The notes beneath the pieces are model-generated. The model ran no database searches. It was not told the DNA's origin and saw only the letters and a program-made list of their open reading frames with translations. A program made the position numbers and the translations under genes. Shown here piece by piece: positions 8,428-16,668 of a stretch of DNA of 36,438 nucleotides; position 1 is the first letter of the stretch, and each line of letters starts with the position of its first letter. This stretch comes from Syntrophobacteraceae bacterium. Lineage in GTDB: Bacteria > Desulfobacterota > Syntrophobacteria > Syntrophobacterales > Syntrophobacteraceae. Location: positions 1 to 36,438 of the forward strand of contig JALOPI010000041.1 of the NCBI GenBank assembly GCA_025453975.1, read 5' to 3'.

Positions 8428-10794
8428 TTGCTCGAATCCCACCTTCTGCCGGGGGCCTCGCCCCGCGCGCCCGTGGCGGCCGCCGCCACGGCGGGACTCG
8501 CATCCGCGCTGGGACAGATCCTCGTGGTGCGAGAGCTGCTGGTCCTGTTCCACGGAAACGAGCTGACCACGGGCCTCGTGCTCACCGCCTGGCTCCTCTG
8601 GACTGCCGCCGGATGCTTCGCGGGAGGGCGCTGGTCATCACGGCGGCGGATGGGGGCTCACCTGCTGCCCGCGACCCTCTGGGCACAGGCTCTGCTCCTC
8701 CCGGGGGCCGTGCTGTTCATTCGGTCTTCCCGCCTGGTCTGGTCGATTCCCGCCGGTGAAGTCTTCCCCATGGGCATCATGCTCGTCACCATCCTCGTCT
8801 CCACTTCGCTGTTCTGCATCGCGGGAGGGATTCTGTTCTCGGCAGCGTGGTCCCTTGCCTGCGTGGAGGGGGGAAGCGGCCGGAGCCGCCCGCTGGGAGT
8901 CTACGTGGCGGAAGCCCTGGGGTCGGCGGTGGGGGGGCTTGTGGCCCACTACTCCATCGTTCCGAGAATGGACGGATGCGATGCGGCTTTCGCCACGGGA
9001 TCGATCCTGTTCCTGGCGGGGTCCTTCCTGATGCCCCGGAGCCCCCCCCAGGGCGGTCCCTCCGGACTCGTCTTCAAGCTCCTGGGCCTCCTCCTCGCCG
9101 CCGGCTGGGTGGCGGCTCCGAACCTCACCAGCCTGACCCACTCCAGCCACCGGTGGAACTGGGGAGACCGGCTGGCCGCCGTCGAAAACACTCCCTACAA
9201 CCACCTGGCCCTCCTCAGGAACGACGACCAGCTGAGCGTCTTCGGCAATGGACTGTGGTTCTTTTCCATTCCCGACCCCCAGACGGCGGAGCTCGCGGTT
9301 CACATTCCCCTCCTCCAGCACCGGGAGCCCCGCCGCATCCTGCTCCTGGGAGGCGGCATGGGAGGGGAAGTCCGAGAGGCTCTCAAGCATCCCACGGTGG
9401 AGCGCATCGACCTGGTGGAGCCTGACCCCGGCGTGCTGCCGCTGCTGCGTCGTCACGTTTCGGGGCCGGCCCTCGACTGGACGGAGGATCCCCGGGCAAG
9501 CCTCCTGCCCATGGACGTCGGAGCTTTCATCCGTCGCGCCCGTACCCGTTATGACGTCATCCTGGTCCAGGTGGGGGAGCCCGTCAATGCCAGCATGAAC
9601 CGCTTTTACACCGTCGAGCTCTACGGACGCCTGCGGGGGCTCATGGAGCCTGGCGCCATCCTTGCCCTGGGGCTCCCTTCGGCGCCGGATGCCATGGGGG
9701 AGGCACAGCTGCGCTATCTCACCTCGGTTCACGAGACCCTTCACGCCGTCTTTCCCCACGTGCTGGTCCTGCCCGGCGATACCGTCCGGCTCCTGGCCGC
9801 CCCTGACCAAGGCACCCTTTCGGCGGATCCCCGCCTTCTCACGACCCGCATCAGCGAGCGGGGGCTGGCCTTGACCTATGTTCAGCCCTATATGCTCCAT
9901 GATCTCATGAGCGTCCAGCGATTGAGCTACATGCGCTCCCTCCTGGCGGCGGAGCCCGCTCCTCGCATCAATCGGGATTTCACGCCGATCTGCTACTTCA
10001 ACGCCTTGCGGGTCTGGACTTCGCAGGCTCACCCGGCCTTCGGGAACGCGCTTTCTTTTCTGGCCCGTGGAGCTGAGCGCTTTCCCATGGGGCTCTTCGC
10101 CATGGGAGCCCTTGCCTTGCCTCTGGCCCTCGCCTGGAAAATGAAAGGCCGGCGGAGCCCCGTCCGGCTGGCCGTGGCCGTGACCGGCGGGAGCCTCATG
10201 GTCGTTGAGATCGTGCTGCTGCTGGCCTTTCAGATCCTGGAAGGATTCCTCTACTCCGAGCTTGCGGTCATTCTTGCCTCCTTCATGACCGGCATGGCTG
10301 CGGGTGCGGCTGTGGCAGGATCATGGCCTAGGGAGCTTTCGAATCCCCTGAAGTCGCTGATCACGGTCCATTTCGGGGTCGCGGTCCACGTGCTGGCCGT
10401 CATGCTGGCCATCTTCACCCTCCATCGGCTGGGCTCATGGCCTGCCTATCCCAACTGGGTGAGTCTGGCGGTCTTCCGTGGACTGGCGCTGACGGCGGGG
10501 GGCATGGCGGGAGCCCATTTCGCACTGGCAACGGCCGTCCAGGCGAGGGAACGGGGCTCCGTGGCCGGCATCGGAGCCGGCCTTTACGCGGCGGACCTCA
10601 CAGGCGCATCCCTGGGGGCCATCGCATCGTCTTTGGTGCTGCTGCCTCTTCTGGGGGTCCAGGCCACCCTGGCCCTGACGACCGGAGCCCTGGTCTGCCT
10701 CGGCGTGATGCTGCTCCGCAGCCAGGGAACGGGCATGAAGTCCGCCCCCATGGGCTTTCGCCCTCACCGAAAGGATGAAAAGAGTGTCGGATGA
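8428..10794 (+). CDS. Polytopic membrane protein with central degenerate spermidine-synthase-like domain
   Basis: A 788-aa protein of the fused membrane/spermine-synthase family. There are about six N-terminal helices (15-225) and a central methyltransferase-like Rossmann domain (about 235-480) with GGGMGGEVREALKHP and DLVEPDPG. About seven C-terminal helices follow (545-770). In active aminopropyltransferases the first motif is GGGDGG and a catalytic Asp follows the YDVI strand. Here these are GGGMGG and YDVILVQVGEP, so both acidic residues are lost and normal polyamine synthesis is unlikely. The start is TTG at 8428, supported by GGAGG at 8418-8422; no in-frame ATG lies nearby. The substrate is unknown. 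It follows the exported mosaic protein by 177 bases, so co-expression is possible. Confidence 0.82.
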   Translation: MLESHLLPGASPRAPVAAAATAGLASALGQILVVRELLVLFHGNELTTGLVLTAWLLWTAAGCFAGGRWSSRRRMGAHLLPATLWAQALLLPGAVLFIRSSRLVWSIPAGEVFPMGIMLVTILVSTSLFCIAGGILFSAAWSLACVEGGSGRSRPLGVYVAEALGSAVGGLVAHYSIVPRMDGCDAAFATGSILFLAGSFLMPRSPPQGGPSGLVFKLLGLLLAAGWVAAPNLTSLTHSSHRWNWGDRLAAVENTPYNHLALLRNDDQLSVFGNGLWFFSIPDPQTAELAVHIPLLQHREPRRILLLGGGMGGEVREALKHPTVERIDLVEPDPGVLPLLRRHVSGPALDWTEDPRASLLPMDVGAFIRRARTRYDVILVQVGEPVNASMNRFYTVELYGRLRGLMEPGAILALGLPSAPDAMGEAQLRYLTSVHETLHAVFPHVLVLPGDTVRLLAAPDQGTLSADPRLLTTRISERGLALTYVQPYMLHDLMSVQRLSYMRSLLAAEPAPRINRDFTPICYFNALRVWTSQAHPAFGNALSFLARGAERFPMGLFAMGALALPLALAWKMKGRRSPVRLAVAVTGGSLMVVEIVLLLAFQILEGFLYSELAVILASFMTGMAAGAAVAGSWPRELSNPLKSLITVHFGVAVHVLAVMLAIFTLHRLGSWPAYPNWVSLAVFRGLALTAGGMAGAHFALATAVQARERGSVAGIGAGLYAADLTGASLGAIASSLVLLPLLGVQATLALTTGALVCLGVMLLRSQGTGMKSAPMGFRPHRKDEKSVG

Positions 10795-10810
10795 TCCGGA
10801 AACCGCATTT

Positions 10811-10843
10811 CCCCCTGGCCCCCGTGGATGGGGAGCCAGGGGG
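10811..10843. terminator. Long GC hairpin between convergent genes
   Basis: CCCCCTGGC at 10811-10819 is a perfect 9-bp complement of GCCAGGGGG at 10835-10843, with a 15-base loop. It lies 17 bases after the membrane protein stop and before the end of the fumarate hydratase operon from the other strand. It has no T-run, so it may act as a rho-assisted or mRNA-stabilising end for either transcript. Confidence 0.4.
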
Positions 10844-10965
10844 CTGGACCCTGGAAAGCCAGATCGACGCCGAGCCTGCCCATGAGCTGAGCCCGACAGC
10901 TTTGAGCCGGCAGCCGGGCCATCCTTTCAGTGACGGTCAGTGACGGTGTGACCGCTTGCCGCTTC

Positions 10966-11520
10966 TCAGCGGGCGTAAGCCCTGGCCCCCTCCTCGTAAA
11001 GATCGCCGCCGTGGGCGTCATTGGCCACGATGACCGGGAAATTCTCGACTTCCAGCCTGCGAATGGCTTCCGGTCCCAGCTCGGGGTACGCAATGACCTC
11101 GGCCTTCAGGATGCTCTTGGCCATGAGGGCCCCCGCGCCTCCGATAGCGGCGAAATACACTGCCGTGTGGGTACGCATGGCATCCTTGACGGCGTCGTTT
11201 CGCTTCCCCTTGCCGATCATGCCCCGGAGACCCAGGGCCATGAGGGTCGGGGCGTAGGCATCCATGCGGTAGCTGGTGGTGGGACCGGCGGCCCCGACGG
11301 CCTGACCGGGCTTGGCCGGCGAGGGGCCCACGTAGTAGATGACCTGGCCATCCAGGTCGAAGGGCAGGGATTCCCCGGCCTCGATGAGCTGGATGAGTCT
11401 TTTATGGGCGGCATCGCGAGCGGTATACACCACTCCATTCAAAAGCACGCGATCCCCGATGCGCAGTTTATCGACATCTTCCTTCCCGAGCGGTGTTGTC
11501 AGCCGGATTGCCTCTTGCAT
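10966..11520 (-). CDS. Fumarate hydratase class I (Fe-S), beta subunit / C-terminal domain
   Basis: A 184-aa protein matching the C-terminal (Fumerase_C) half of iron-sulfur fumarases, or the TtdB-like subunit of L(+)-tartrate dehydratase. Diagnostic stretches are LTTPLGKEDVDKLRIGDRV, the catalytic-site GPTTSYRMD, and AIGGAGALMAKSI. It carries the substrate-binding Thr/Ser/Arg residues while the partner holds the cluster. The start is ATG at 11520 with AGGGAG about 7 bases upstream; the longer open frame runs back into the alpha gene and is not supported. It begins 17 bases after the alpha subunit stop, so the two form one operon. The reaction is reversible hydration of fumarate to malate, useful in both oxidative and reductive directions in an anaerobe. 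Confidence 0.93.
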   Translation of the reverse strand: MQEAIRLTTPLGKEDVDKLRIGDRVLLNGVVYTARDAAHKRLIQLIEAGESLPFDLDGQVIYYVGPSPAKPGQAVGAAGPTTSYRMDAYAPTLMALGLRGMIGKGKRNDAVKDAMRTHTAVYFAAIGGAGALMAKSILKAEVIAYPELGPEAIRRLEVENFPVIVANDAHGGDLYEEGARAYAR

Positions 11521-11537
11521 GATCGATCTCCCTCTCC

Positions 11538-12377
11538 CTACAGTTCCATTTCCTTGTGCCTCGCCGCATGGCACTGGATATTCACAGCGACGGGAAGGCT
11601 GGCAATATGGCAGGGCATCATGTCGATGTGGACCGCCAGGGATGTGATGCGCCCTCCCAGCCCCTGAGGGCCGATTCCCAGGCGGTTGATCTCCTCGAGC
11701 CATTCCTGTTCGAGGGGAGCCAGCTCCGGGTTTGCATTCTCACTCCCCAGGGGCCGCAGCAGGGCCTTCTTGGCCAGAAGGGCCGCCACCTCGAACGTGC
11801 CGCCGATGCCGACGCCGATGATGGTCGGCGGGCAGGGATTGGGTCCCATCTCCTTCACCCGCTGGATCACAAATTCCTTGACCCCCTGAACCCCGACGGC
11901 GGGAGTCAGCATGGTCACGCGGCTCATGTTCTCGCTCCCGCCTCCCTTGGGCGCGAAGGTCAGCTTGAGTCGATCCCCGGGGACCAGGTCCACATGGATG
12001 ATGGCGGGGGTGTTGTCCCCGGTGTTCTGCCTCGTGAAAGGATGGCAGACGCTCTTGCGGAGATAACCCTCCTGGTAGCCCTGGCGCACACCGTCCTCGA
12101 CGGCATCCCGAAGCGACCCTCCCACCAGGTGGACCTCCTGCCCCAGCTCCACGAAAACCACGGCCAATCCCGTGTCCTGGCACATGGGAATCCGCTCCTC
12201 CCGCGCGATCCGCGCGTTCTCCACGAGATGCTTCAGAATGTCGCGCCCGGTGGGAGATTCCTCCTGCTCGAGACCTCGCTCGAATGCGCTCATGACGTCC
12301 TCACCGAGCTCCATGTTGGACCGAATGGCCAGGTCCTTGACGGCTCGCGTGATCTCGCCAACATGAATTTCTCTCAT
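11538..12377 (-). CDS. Fumarate hydratase class I (Fe-S), alpha subunit / N-terminal domain
   Basis: A 279-aa Fumerase family protein that binds a labile [4Fe-4S] cluster. By alignment with known class I fumarases the three ligand cysteines should be Cys66 (MCQDTG), Cys182 (NPCPP) and Cys269 (QCHAARHKE), all present. GGGSENMS and IIGVGIGGTFE are further family marks. The start is ATG at 12377 with AAGGAGA just upstream. It heads a two-gene operon with the beta subunit. L(+)-tartrate dehydratase (TtdA/TtdB) has the same architecture and cannot be ruled out, but fumarase is the commoner role for such a pair in deltaproteobacteria. Confidence 0.93.
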   Translation of the reverse strand: MREIHVGEITRAVKDLAIRSNMELGEDVMSAFERGLEQEESPTGRDILKHLVENARIAREERIPMCQDTGLAVVFVELGQEVHLVGGSLRDAVEDGVRQGYQEGYLRKSVCHPFTRQNTGDNTPAIIHVDLVPGDRLKLTFAPKGGGSENMSRVTMLTPAVGVQGVKEFVIQRVKEMGPNPCPPTIIGVGIGGTFEVAALLAKKALLRPLGSENANPELAPLEQEWLEEINRLGIGPQGLGGRITSLAVHIDMMPCHIASLPVAVNIQCHAARHKEMEL

Positions 12378-12884
12378 ACCTTCTCCTTTCCTGGGGTCAC
12401 CATACAGGGATCCACGCGCGGCGCGCTCGCGGCGCGGGCCCGCGGGATCGGCTCATCCCGCTGGTCACTGGTTTTATACGCATAGGGCAGCATGGCCCGA
12501 GGGGGCAGGGGCGGCAGGACCGGAACGTTCGGCACCATGGCATGATCCTGTTTGCGTCAGAGTGCGATGGAGCTCGAGCCGTTTGATGCGATGAGACAGT
12601 TTACAGACCGGCGGGGGGCACGACCCACTCACCGGCCCAGTGCCTTTAATATGCCCCACGATGTCTTGTCAATTCCTTTGATCGGTTGGCGGAATGACAT
12701 CAGCCCCCAGACCTCCACCGGAAGGAGCCCGTCGGTCCGCGGGCCGGCCCTGGAGCCGCGGCTTCCCCTGAGCCGCCGATATTTTTGATCCAAACCGCGC
12801 GCCGGATTTGTGTTATGGTGTCGCGCGAAGTCCAGGAAGAGCTGGATCCTGATCGTTCAACCCTCGGAACGGAGCTCGTCATTC
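12378..12884. other. Divergent intergenic region between fumarase operon and metallohydrolase
   Basis: About 507 bases separating divergent genes, so it must hold promoters for both. A 7-bp hairpin, GCGGGAT/ATCCCGC with a 6-base loop (12442-12461), lies in the presumed leader of the fumarase operon. A TATAAA read on the minus strand near 12474 could be a -10 box, but I found no convincing -35 partner. No protein-like frame was seen. Confidence 0.5.
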
Positions 12885-13652
12885 ATGAAAATCAGAGTCC
12901 TTGGAGCGTCAGGGTCGGAAACTCCGGGGCACCGTTCTCCTGCCTTCCTTCTGAACGATACCATCCTTTTCGATGCCGGGACCGTCGGAGAAGCGATGGA
13001 TGCTCATGCTCAAGCGGCCATCACCCACGTCTTCCTCACCCATGCCCATCTGGATCACATCAAGGCCATCCCGTTTCTTGTGGACAACATGGTGTCCACC
13101 CGCCCTGAGTATCAGCTGACCGTCGTGAGCGGCATCGAGGTGCTGCACGACCTGCGCTGCAACATCTTCAACGACCGCATCTGGCCGGACTTCACCCTGC
13201 TTCCCAACAGTGACACCCCCGTCCTCCGATATCAGGAAATCAAGGACGGCGAGACAGTCCAGGTACGGGGCTACAGCATCACGGCGACCCCCGTTCACCA
13301 CGCCGTGCCGGCCTACGGTTACCTGGTCAGCAATGCCACCCAGGACGCCTTCATCTACACGGGCGATACGGGTCCAACCGATTCCATCTGGAAGCGGACC
13401 GAGGGCCATCGCGTCAGGCTGCTCATCGTGGAGGTGTCCTTCCCCAATGAGCTGGAGCACCTGGCACTGGCCTCGGGGCACCTCACCCCCACCCTCCTCG
13501 CCGGGGAAATGGCCAAGATGCCCGTCATTCCGGAAAAGATATACATCACCCATCTCAAGCCGGTCCATCGGGACGCCATCGCGTCCCAGCTTCAAGCGCT
13601 GAAGGCGTTCTCCGTGACCATTCTTGAGGATGAGAACGAGCTGATCATCTGA
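12885..13652 (+). CDS. Metallo-beta-lactamase-fold hydrolase, class II 3',5'-cyclic-nucleotide phosphodiesterase-like
   Basis: A 255-aa metallohydrolase. The metal-binding motif H53-x-H55-x-D57-H58 (THAHLDH) is followed by IKAIPFLVDN. An aspartate in YTGDTGPTD and a late His in the ITHLKPVHRD strand supply further ligands. The arrangement, with the text THAHLDHIKAIPFL and the SFPNE segment, resembles PDEII (CpdP/PDE1 class) enzymes that hydrolyse cAMP or cGMP. RNase Z-like or other MBL activities are alternatives. The start is ATG at 12885 with CGGAG upstream; the longer open frame begins with unlikely sequence. It stands alone on the plus strand. A class III cyclase occurs at 34.2-35.7 kb in the window, so a cyclic-nucleotide role is plausible but unproven. 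Confidence 0.8.
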   Translation: MKIRVLGASGSETPGHRSPAFLLNDTILFDAGTVGEAMDAHAQAAITHVFLTHAHLDHIKAIPFLVDNMVSTRPEYQLTVVSGIEVLHDLRCNIFNDRIWPDFTLLPNSDTPVLRYQEIKDGETVQVRGYSITATPVHHAVPAYGYLVSNATQDAFIYTGDTGPTDSIWKRTEGHRVRLLIVEVSFPNELEHLALASGHLTPTLLAGEMAKMPVIPEKIYITHLKPVHRDAIASQLQALKAFSVTILEDENELII

Positions 13653-13668
13653 GGCGGGAAGAGAAAGG

Positions 13669-13712
13669 GCCGGGGGGGCAGAAGGCCTGAGCGCCTGGCC
13701 CGTCCCCCCGGC
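13669..13712. terminator. Stable GC hairpin between convergent genes
   Basis: GCCGGGGGG at 13669-13677 pairs perfectly with CCCCCCGGC at 13704-13712, and an inner AGGC/GCCT stem can stack in the loop. It begins 17 bases after the phosphodiesterase stop and is followed by TTCAT only. It lies before the end of the minus-strand small gene, so it may serve both directions. Confidence 0.5.
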
Positions 13713-13762
13713 TTCATGAGACACATGCATTCAAACGACTGAACTGGCAGAGATGCTTCCCT

Positions 13763-13942
13763 CTAAATGTTCGTTGACTCTTCACCGCCGATCAGCTTGT
13801 TCAGCTCGCCAATGAGCTTCCCTTCGGACGTCTTGCACTCATCGCACTTGAGCAGATGATCCAGAAACGCGGTGATGTTCCAGCCCTCGTAAGTCCTGAT
13901 GCGCAGATCCACCAGGTCGCGGCCGCACTCGAGACGAATCAT
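13763..13942 (-). CDS. Small HxxxCxxC (zinc anti-sigma-like) protein
   Basis: A 59-aa soluble protein. It contains H29-x3-C33-x2-C36 (HLLKCDEC), the exact spacing of the zinc-binding motif of ZAS anti-sigma factors, plus Cys6, which could be a fourth ligand. It lacks the transmembrane and sensor parts of larger family members, and no sigma factor gene is adjacent. I chose ATG at 13942 with GGGAGGAG about 7 bases upstream; an ATG five codons earlier lies within that ribosome-binding region. It could be a free anti-sigma-like or redox-responsive switch, or simply a small zinc protein. The protein is short, but its composition and ribosome-binding site look genuine. Confidence 0.68.
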   Translation of the reverse strand: MIRLECGRDLVDLRIRTYEGWNITAFLDHLLKCDECKTSEGKLIGELNKLIGGEESTNI

Positions 13943-14475
13943 TTGGGCTCCTCCCATTCAGGTTTTTGTCAATCCCATTCCAGGCCACGCCATACAGCCA
14001 TGGGGAGACGCTTGCGCTCAAGGCGGTCCTCTCCCGGGCTGCTGTTCGCAGAAAGGCGGCTGTCTGTCTCAGTGCTCTCTCTTTGTGGAATGGGCCTCCG
14101 CACTCATGGTGGTCCCTCATAACACAGTATGATTCTGACTTTCCAACAAAAATTCCGGAAGCTCCCCGAAGAGCCCCTTGCGGAAGCGTGCCCGCCGCCG
14201 TCCCGACATCCCCAAGGCTGACTCTTCCGCCCATGTAAGTCCCTGTCGATTCTCATTTTTCAGCGAGACACCCCTCGGCCTGCGGTCCCCGGGCCGGGAC
14301 AGTTCTGATCTATCATTCGTGATAATGAGCGTTTATCTGGAAGGCGGCCTCAGCCGGCCCGGATGCGGTCCGAACCTTGGGAGGCCGTTCTGTCGGGGGG
14401 GCGTGCAGGCCCCGGCCCCGGGCGTCCCTGGGAGGAACGACGAGGCCGGAGAGCCCGTGGGCAGGTTTGGGGGGC
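13943..14475. other. Intergenic region, no convincing gene
   Basis: About 530 bases upstream of the small HxxxCxxC gene and downstream of the acyl-CoA dehydrogenase gene. On the minus strand a TTGGAA and a TTATGA near 14115-14145 have about 18 bases between them and could be the promoter of the small gene (weak). An inverted repeat TATCA-TTCG-TGATA lies at 14311-14324. The frames in it translate to low-quality Arg/Pro/Ser text. Confidence 0.5.
14311..14324. repeat. Short inverted repeat with TTCG loop
   Basis: TATCA at 14311-14315 and TGATA at 14320-14324 flank TTCG. The overlapping TCATT-N6-AATGA is also symmetric. It is embedded in an AT-rich patch within GC-rich DNA. It could be a small operator or hairpin; no gene start lies close by, so its role is unknown. 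Confidence 0.35.
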
Positions 14476-15627
14476 TTACTTCTTGAGGAGCTCCCGGGCG
14501 ATGATCAGGCGCTGGATCTCGCTGGTCCCCTCATAGATGGAGGTCACGCGAACGTCGCGGTAATGGCGCTCCACGGGGAAGTCCCTCGTGTATCCGTAGC
14601 CGCCCAGCATCTGGATGGCATCGTAGCAGGCCCTGTTGGCCGATTCCGTCGCGTAGACCTTGGCCATGGAAGCTTCCTTGGAGTACGGCTTCTTCTGGTC
14701 CTTGAGGAAAGCCGCGCGCATGAGGAGCAGCCGGGCGCCCTCGAGACGCGTGTAGTTGTCGGCGATCATCCACTGGATGGCCTGGTTGTTGGCGATGGGG
14801 GTCCCGAACTGGACCCGCTCCTTGGTGTAGCCCGTGGCGAAATCCATGGCGGCGAGGCCGATGCCGAGGGCCATGGAGCCGATGCCGATCCGGCCTCCCG
14901 CCAGCTCGGCCACCGCGATGCGATACCCGTCGTTCAGCTTCCCCAGCAGGTTTTCCCCGGGAACCCGGCAGTTCTCGAAGATCAGCTCGTTGGTGCACGA
15001 CGCGTTCTGGCCCATCTTCTTCTCGTCTTTCCCCACGATGAAGCCGGGGAAGGTGGGCTCCACCAGAAAGGCGCTGATGCCTCTCCCCTTGGGGGCGTCC
15101 TTGTCGGTCACGGCCCAGACCACGAAGACCCCGGCATACTCGGCGCTCGAGATGAAAATCTTGTTCCCGTTCAGGATCCATTCATCGCCGTCGAGCACCG
15201 CCGTGGTGCGCATGGCGGCAGGGTCGGAGCCGGCGGAGGTCTCGGTGAGCCCAAAGCTTCCCGCCGGGTACTCCCCGCTGCAGAGGGGCGGAATGTATTT
15301 CTGCTTCAGCTCCTCGGAGCCCACCACCTGGATGCATTCGGCCACCATGTTGGTGACGGAGGTCGTCACCGTGGTGGAGGCGCAGCCCCGTCCCAGCTCG
15401 GTCATGGCCAGCGAGAACGCTACCGCCCCCGCTCCCGTGCCGCCGTATTCCGGATCCACGTTGAGTCCCATGAAGCCCAGCTCGGCGAGCTTCCTCAAGT
15501 TACTCTTGAGAAGCTCCCGGTTCTTGGTCTCGTCCAGCTCGGCAGCCACGGGCTCGAGCTCTCGCTTGGCGAACTTGGCCGCCGTATCCTGTATGATCTT
15601 TTGCTCTTCAGTCAGTTCGAAATCCAT
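14476..15627 (-). CDS. Acyl-CoA dehydrogenase (short-chain / butyryl-CoA type)
   Basis: A 383-aa flavoprotein of the acyl-CoA dehydrogenase family that introduces the alpha-beta double bond into acyl-CoA and passes electrons to ETF. The signature FGLTETSAGSDPAAM and the QMLGGYGYTRDFPVERHYRD segment are present. The catalytic base Glu366 in IYEGTSEIQ is at the position used by short-chain enzymes. The start is ATG at 15627 with AGGA about 8 bases upstream. It is the last gene of a thiolase-hbd-acd run on the minus strand, 27 bases after hbd. No ETF genes adjoin it. Substrate chain length cannot be settled by eye; a four-carbon substrate is suggested by the neighbours. Confidence 0.93.
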   Translation of the reverse strand: MDFELTEEQKIIQDTAAKFAKRELEPVAAELDETKNRELLKSNLRKLAELGFMGLNVDPEYGGTGAGAVAFSLAMTELGRGCASTTVTTSVTNMVAECIQVVGSEELKQKYIPPLCSGEYPAGSFGLTETSAGSDPAAMRTTAVLDGDEWILNGNKIFISSAEYAGVFVVWAVTDKDAPKGRGISAFLVEPTFPGFIVGKDEKKMGQNASCTNELIFENCRVPGENLLGKLNDGYRIAVAELAGGRIGIGSMALGIGLAAMDFATGYTKERVQFGTPIANNQAIQWMIADNYTRLEGARLLLMRAAFLKDQKKPYSKEASMAKVYATESANRACYDAIQMLGGYGYTRDFPVERHYRDVRVTSIYEGTSEIQRLIIARELLKK

Positions 15628-15654
15628 GATCTGCTTCCTGTCCGCCCAAGGCTG

Positions 15655-16506
15655 CTATTGGTATTCGTAAAAACCGCGTCCCGACTTCCGGCCCAGCCAT
15701 CCCGCCTCCACATACTTCCGGAGCAGCGGGCAGGGACGGTACTTGGAGTCGCGGAAGCCGTCGAAGAGGGTCTCCATGATGGCGAGGCAGGTGTCCAGCC
15801 CGATGAGGTCCGCCAGCGCCAGGGGACCCATGGGATGGTTCATGCCCAGCTTCATGACCGTGTCGATGTCTTCCTTCCTGCCCACCCCATGGTAGAGGCA
15901 GTACACCGCTTCGTTGATCATGGGCATGAGGATCCGGTTGGCGATGAAGCCCGGATAGTCGCTGGACTCGGCGGGGGTTTTCCCGAACTTGATGGAGAGG
16001 TCCCAGGTGATCTTGAAGGTTTCGTCGGAGGTGGGGAGCCCGCGGATGACCTCCACCAGCTTCATGACCGGAACGGGGTTCATGAAGTGCATGCCGATGA
16101 CCTTGTCCGGCCGCTTCGTCTGGGCCGCAATCCGGCCGATGGGGATGGAGGAGGTGTTGCTGGCCAGGATGGCCTGGGGACCGCAGATGGCATCCAGATC
16201 CTTGAAAATCTGAAACTTGATGGGCTCGTTCTCGGTGGCGGCCTCGACCACGTAATCGGCGGGAGCCATGTCATTCAGGGTGGTAGTGGTCCTGATGCGC
16301 CCTAGGATCGCGTCCTTTTCTCCGGCGGTCATCTTGCCCTTCTCGACGTTCTTGCCGAGAATGGTGGTGATGTTCTGCATGCCACGCTGAACGAACTCGT
16401 CCTTGATGTCGCTCATGATGACCTGCAGGCCGCTCATGGCCGCCACCTGGGCGATCCCGTTGCCCATCTGACCCGCGCCGATGACTCCAAACGTTTTCAC
16501 TTCCAT
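15655..16506 (-). CDS. hbd: 3-hydroxybutyryl-CoA dehydrogenase
   Basis: A 283-aa NAD(P)-dependent dehydrogenase that interconverts acetoacetyl-CoA and 3-hydroxybutyryl-CoA. The Rossmann loop GAGQMG is at 10-15. The catalytic residues are recognisable as Ser119/Ser120 in SNTSS, His140 in [14 protein letters not shown] and Glu152. The C-terminal helical domain (from about 185, GFIANRIL) ends with the typical [11 protein letters not shown]. The length matches single-domain bacterial Hbd. The start at 16506 has AAGGAGG about 10 bases upstream. It lies between thiolase (162 bases upstream) and acyl-CoA dehydrogenase (27 bases downstream). A crotonase, which would link it to the dehydrogenase, is absent from the cluster. 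Confidence 0.94.
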   Translation of the reverse strand: MEVKTFGVIGAGQMGNGIAQVAAMSGLQVIMSDIKDEFVQRGMQNITTILGKNVEKGKMTAGEKDAILGRIRTTTTLNDMAPADYVVEAATENEPIKFQIFKDLDAICGPQAILASNTSSIPIGRIAAQTKRPDKVIGMHFMNPVPVMKLVEVIRGLPTSDETFKITWDLSIKFGKTPAESSDYPGFIANRILMPMINEAVYCLYHGVGRKEDIDTVMKLGMNHPMGPLALADLIGLDTCLAIMETLFDGFRDSKYRPCPLLRKYVEAGWLGRKSGRGFYEYQ

Positions 16507-16668
16507 GGGCTTATGCCTCCTTCATCCGTGGGAATTCCCGTATCGATCACATCCACTCGAGCCTTTGATTTTTGCCGCGGGGGGGGCAAAGTCCCCCTTC
16601 GCTCCGTGGGGCGTGCTCTGAAACATCGCATCCCGGCACTTCCAACAGGAGATCCTGATTTCCAGGGC

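Noticed and set aside
8638-10032. 464-aa minus-strand frame opposite the membrane protein
   Set aside because: The translation is His/Gln/Gly/Arg-rich and lacks hydrophobic core patterns; the plus strand codes a convincing membrane protein.
14377-16305. 642-aa plus-strand frame
   Set aside because: It is antisense to acyl-CoA dehydrogenase and 3-hydroxybutyryl-CoA dehydrogenase, which have intact active sites.
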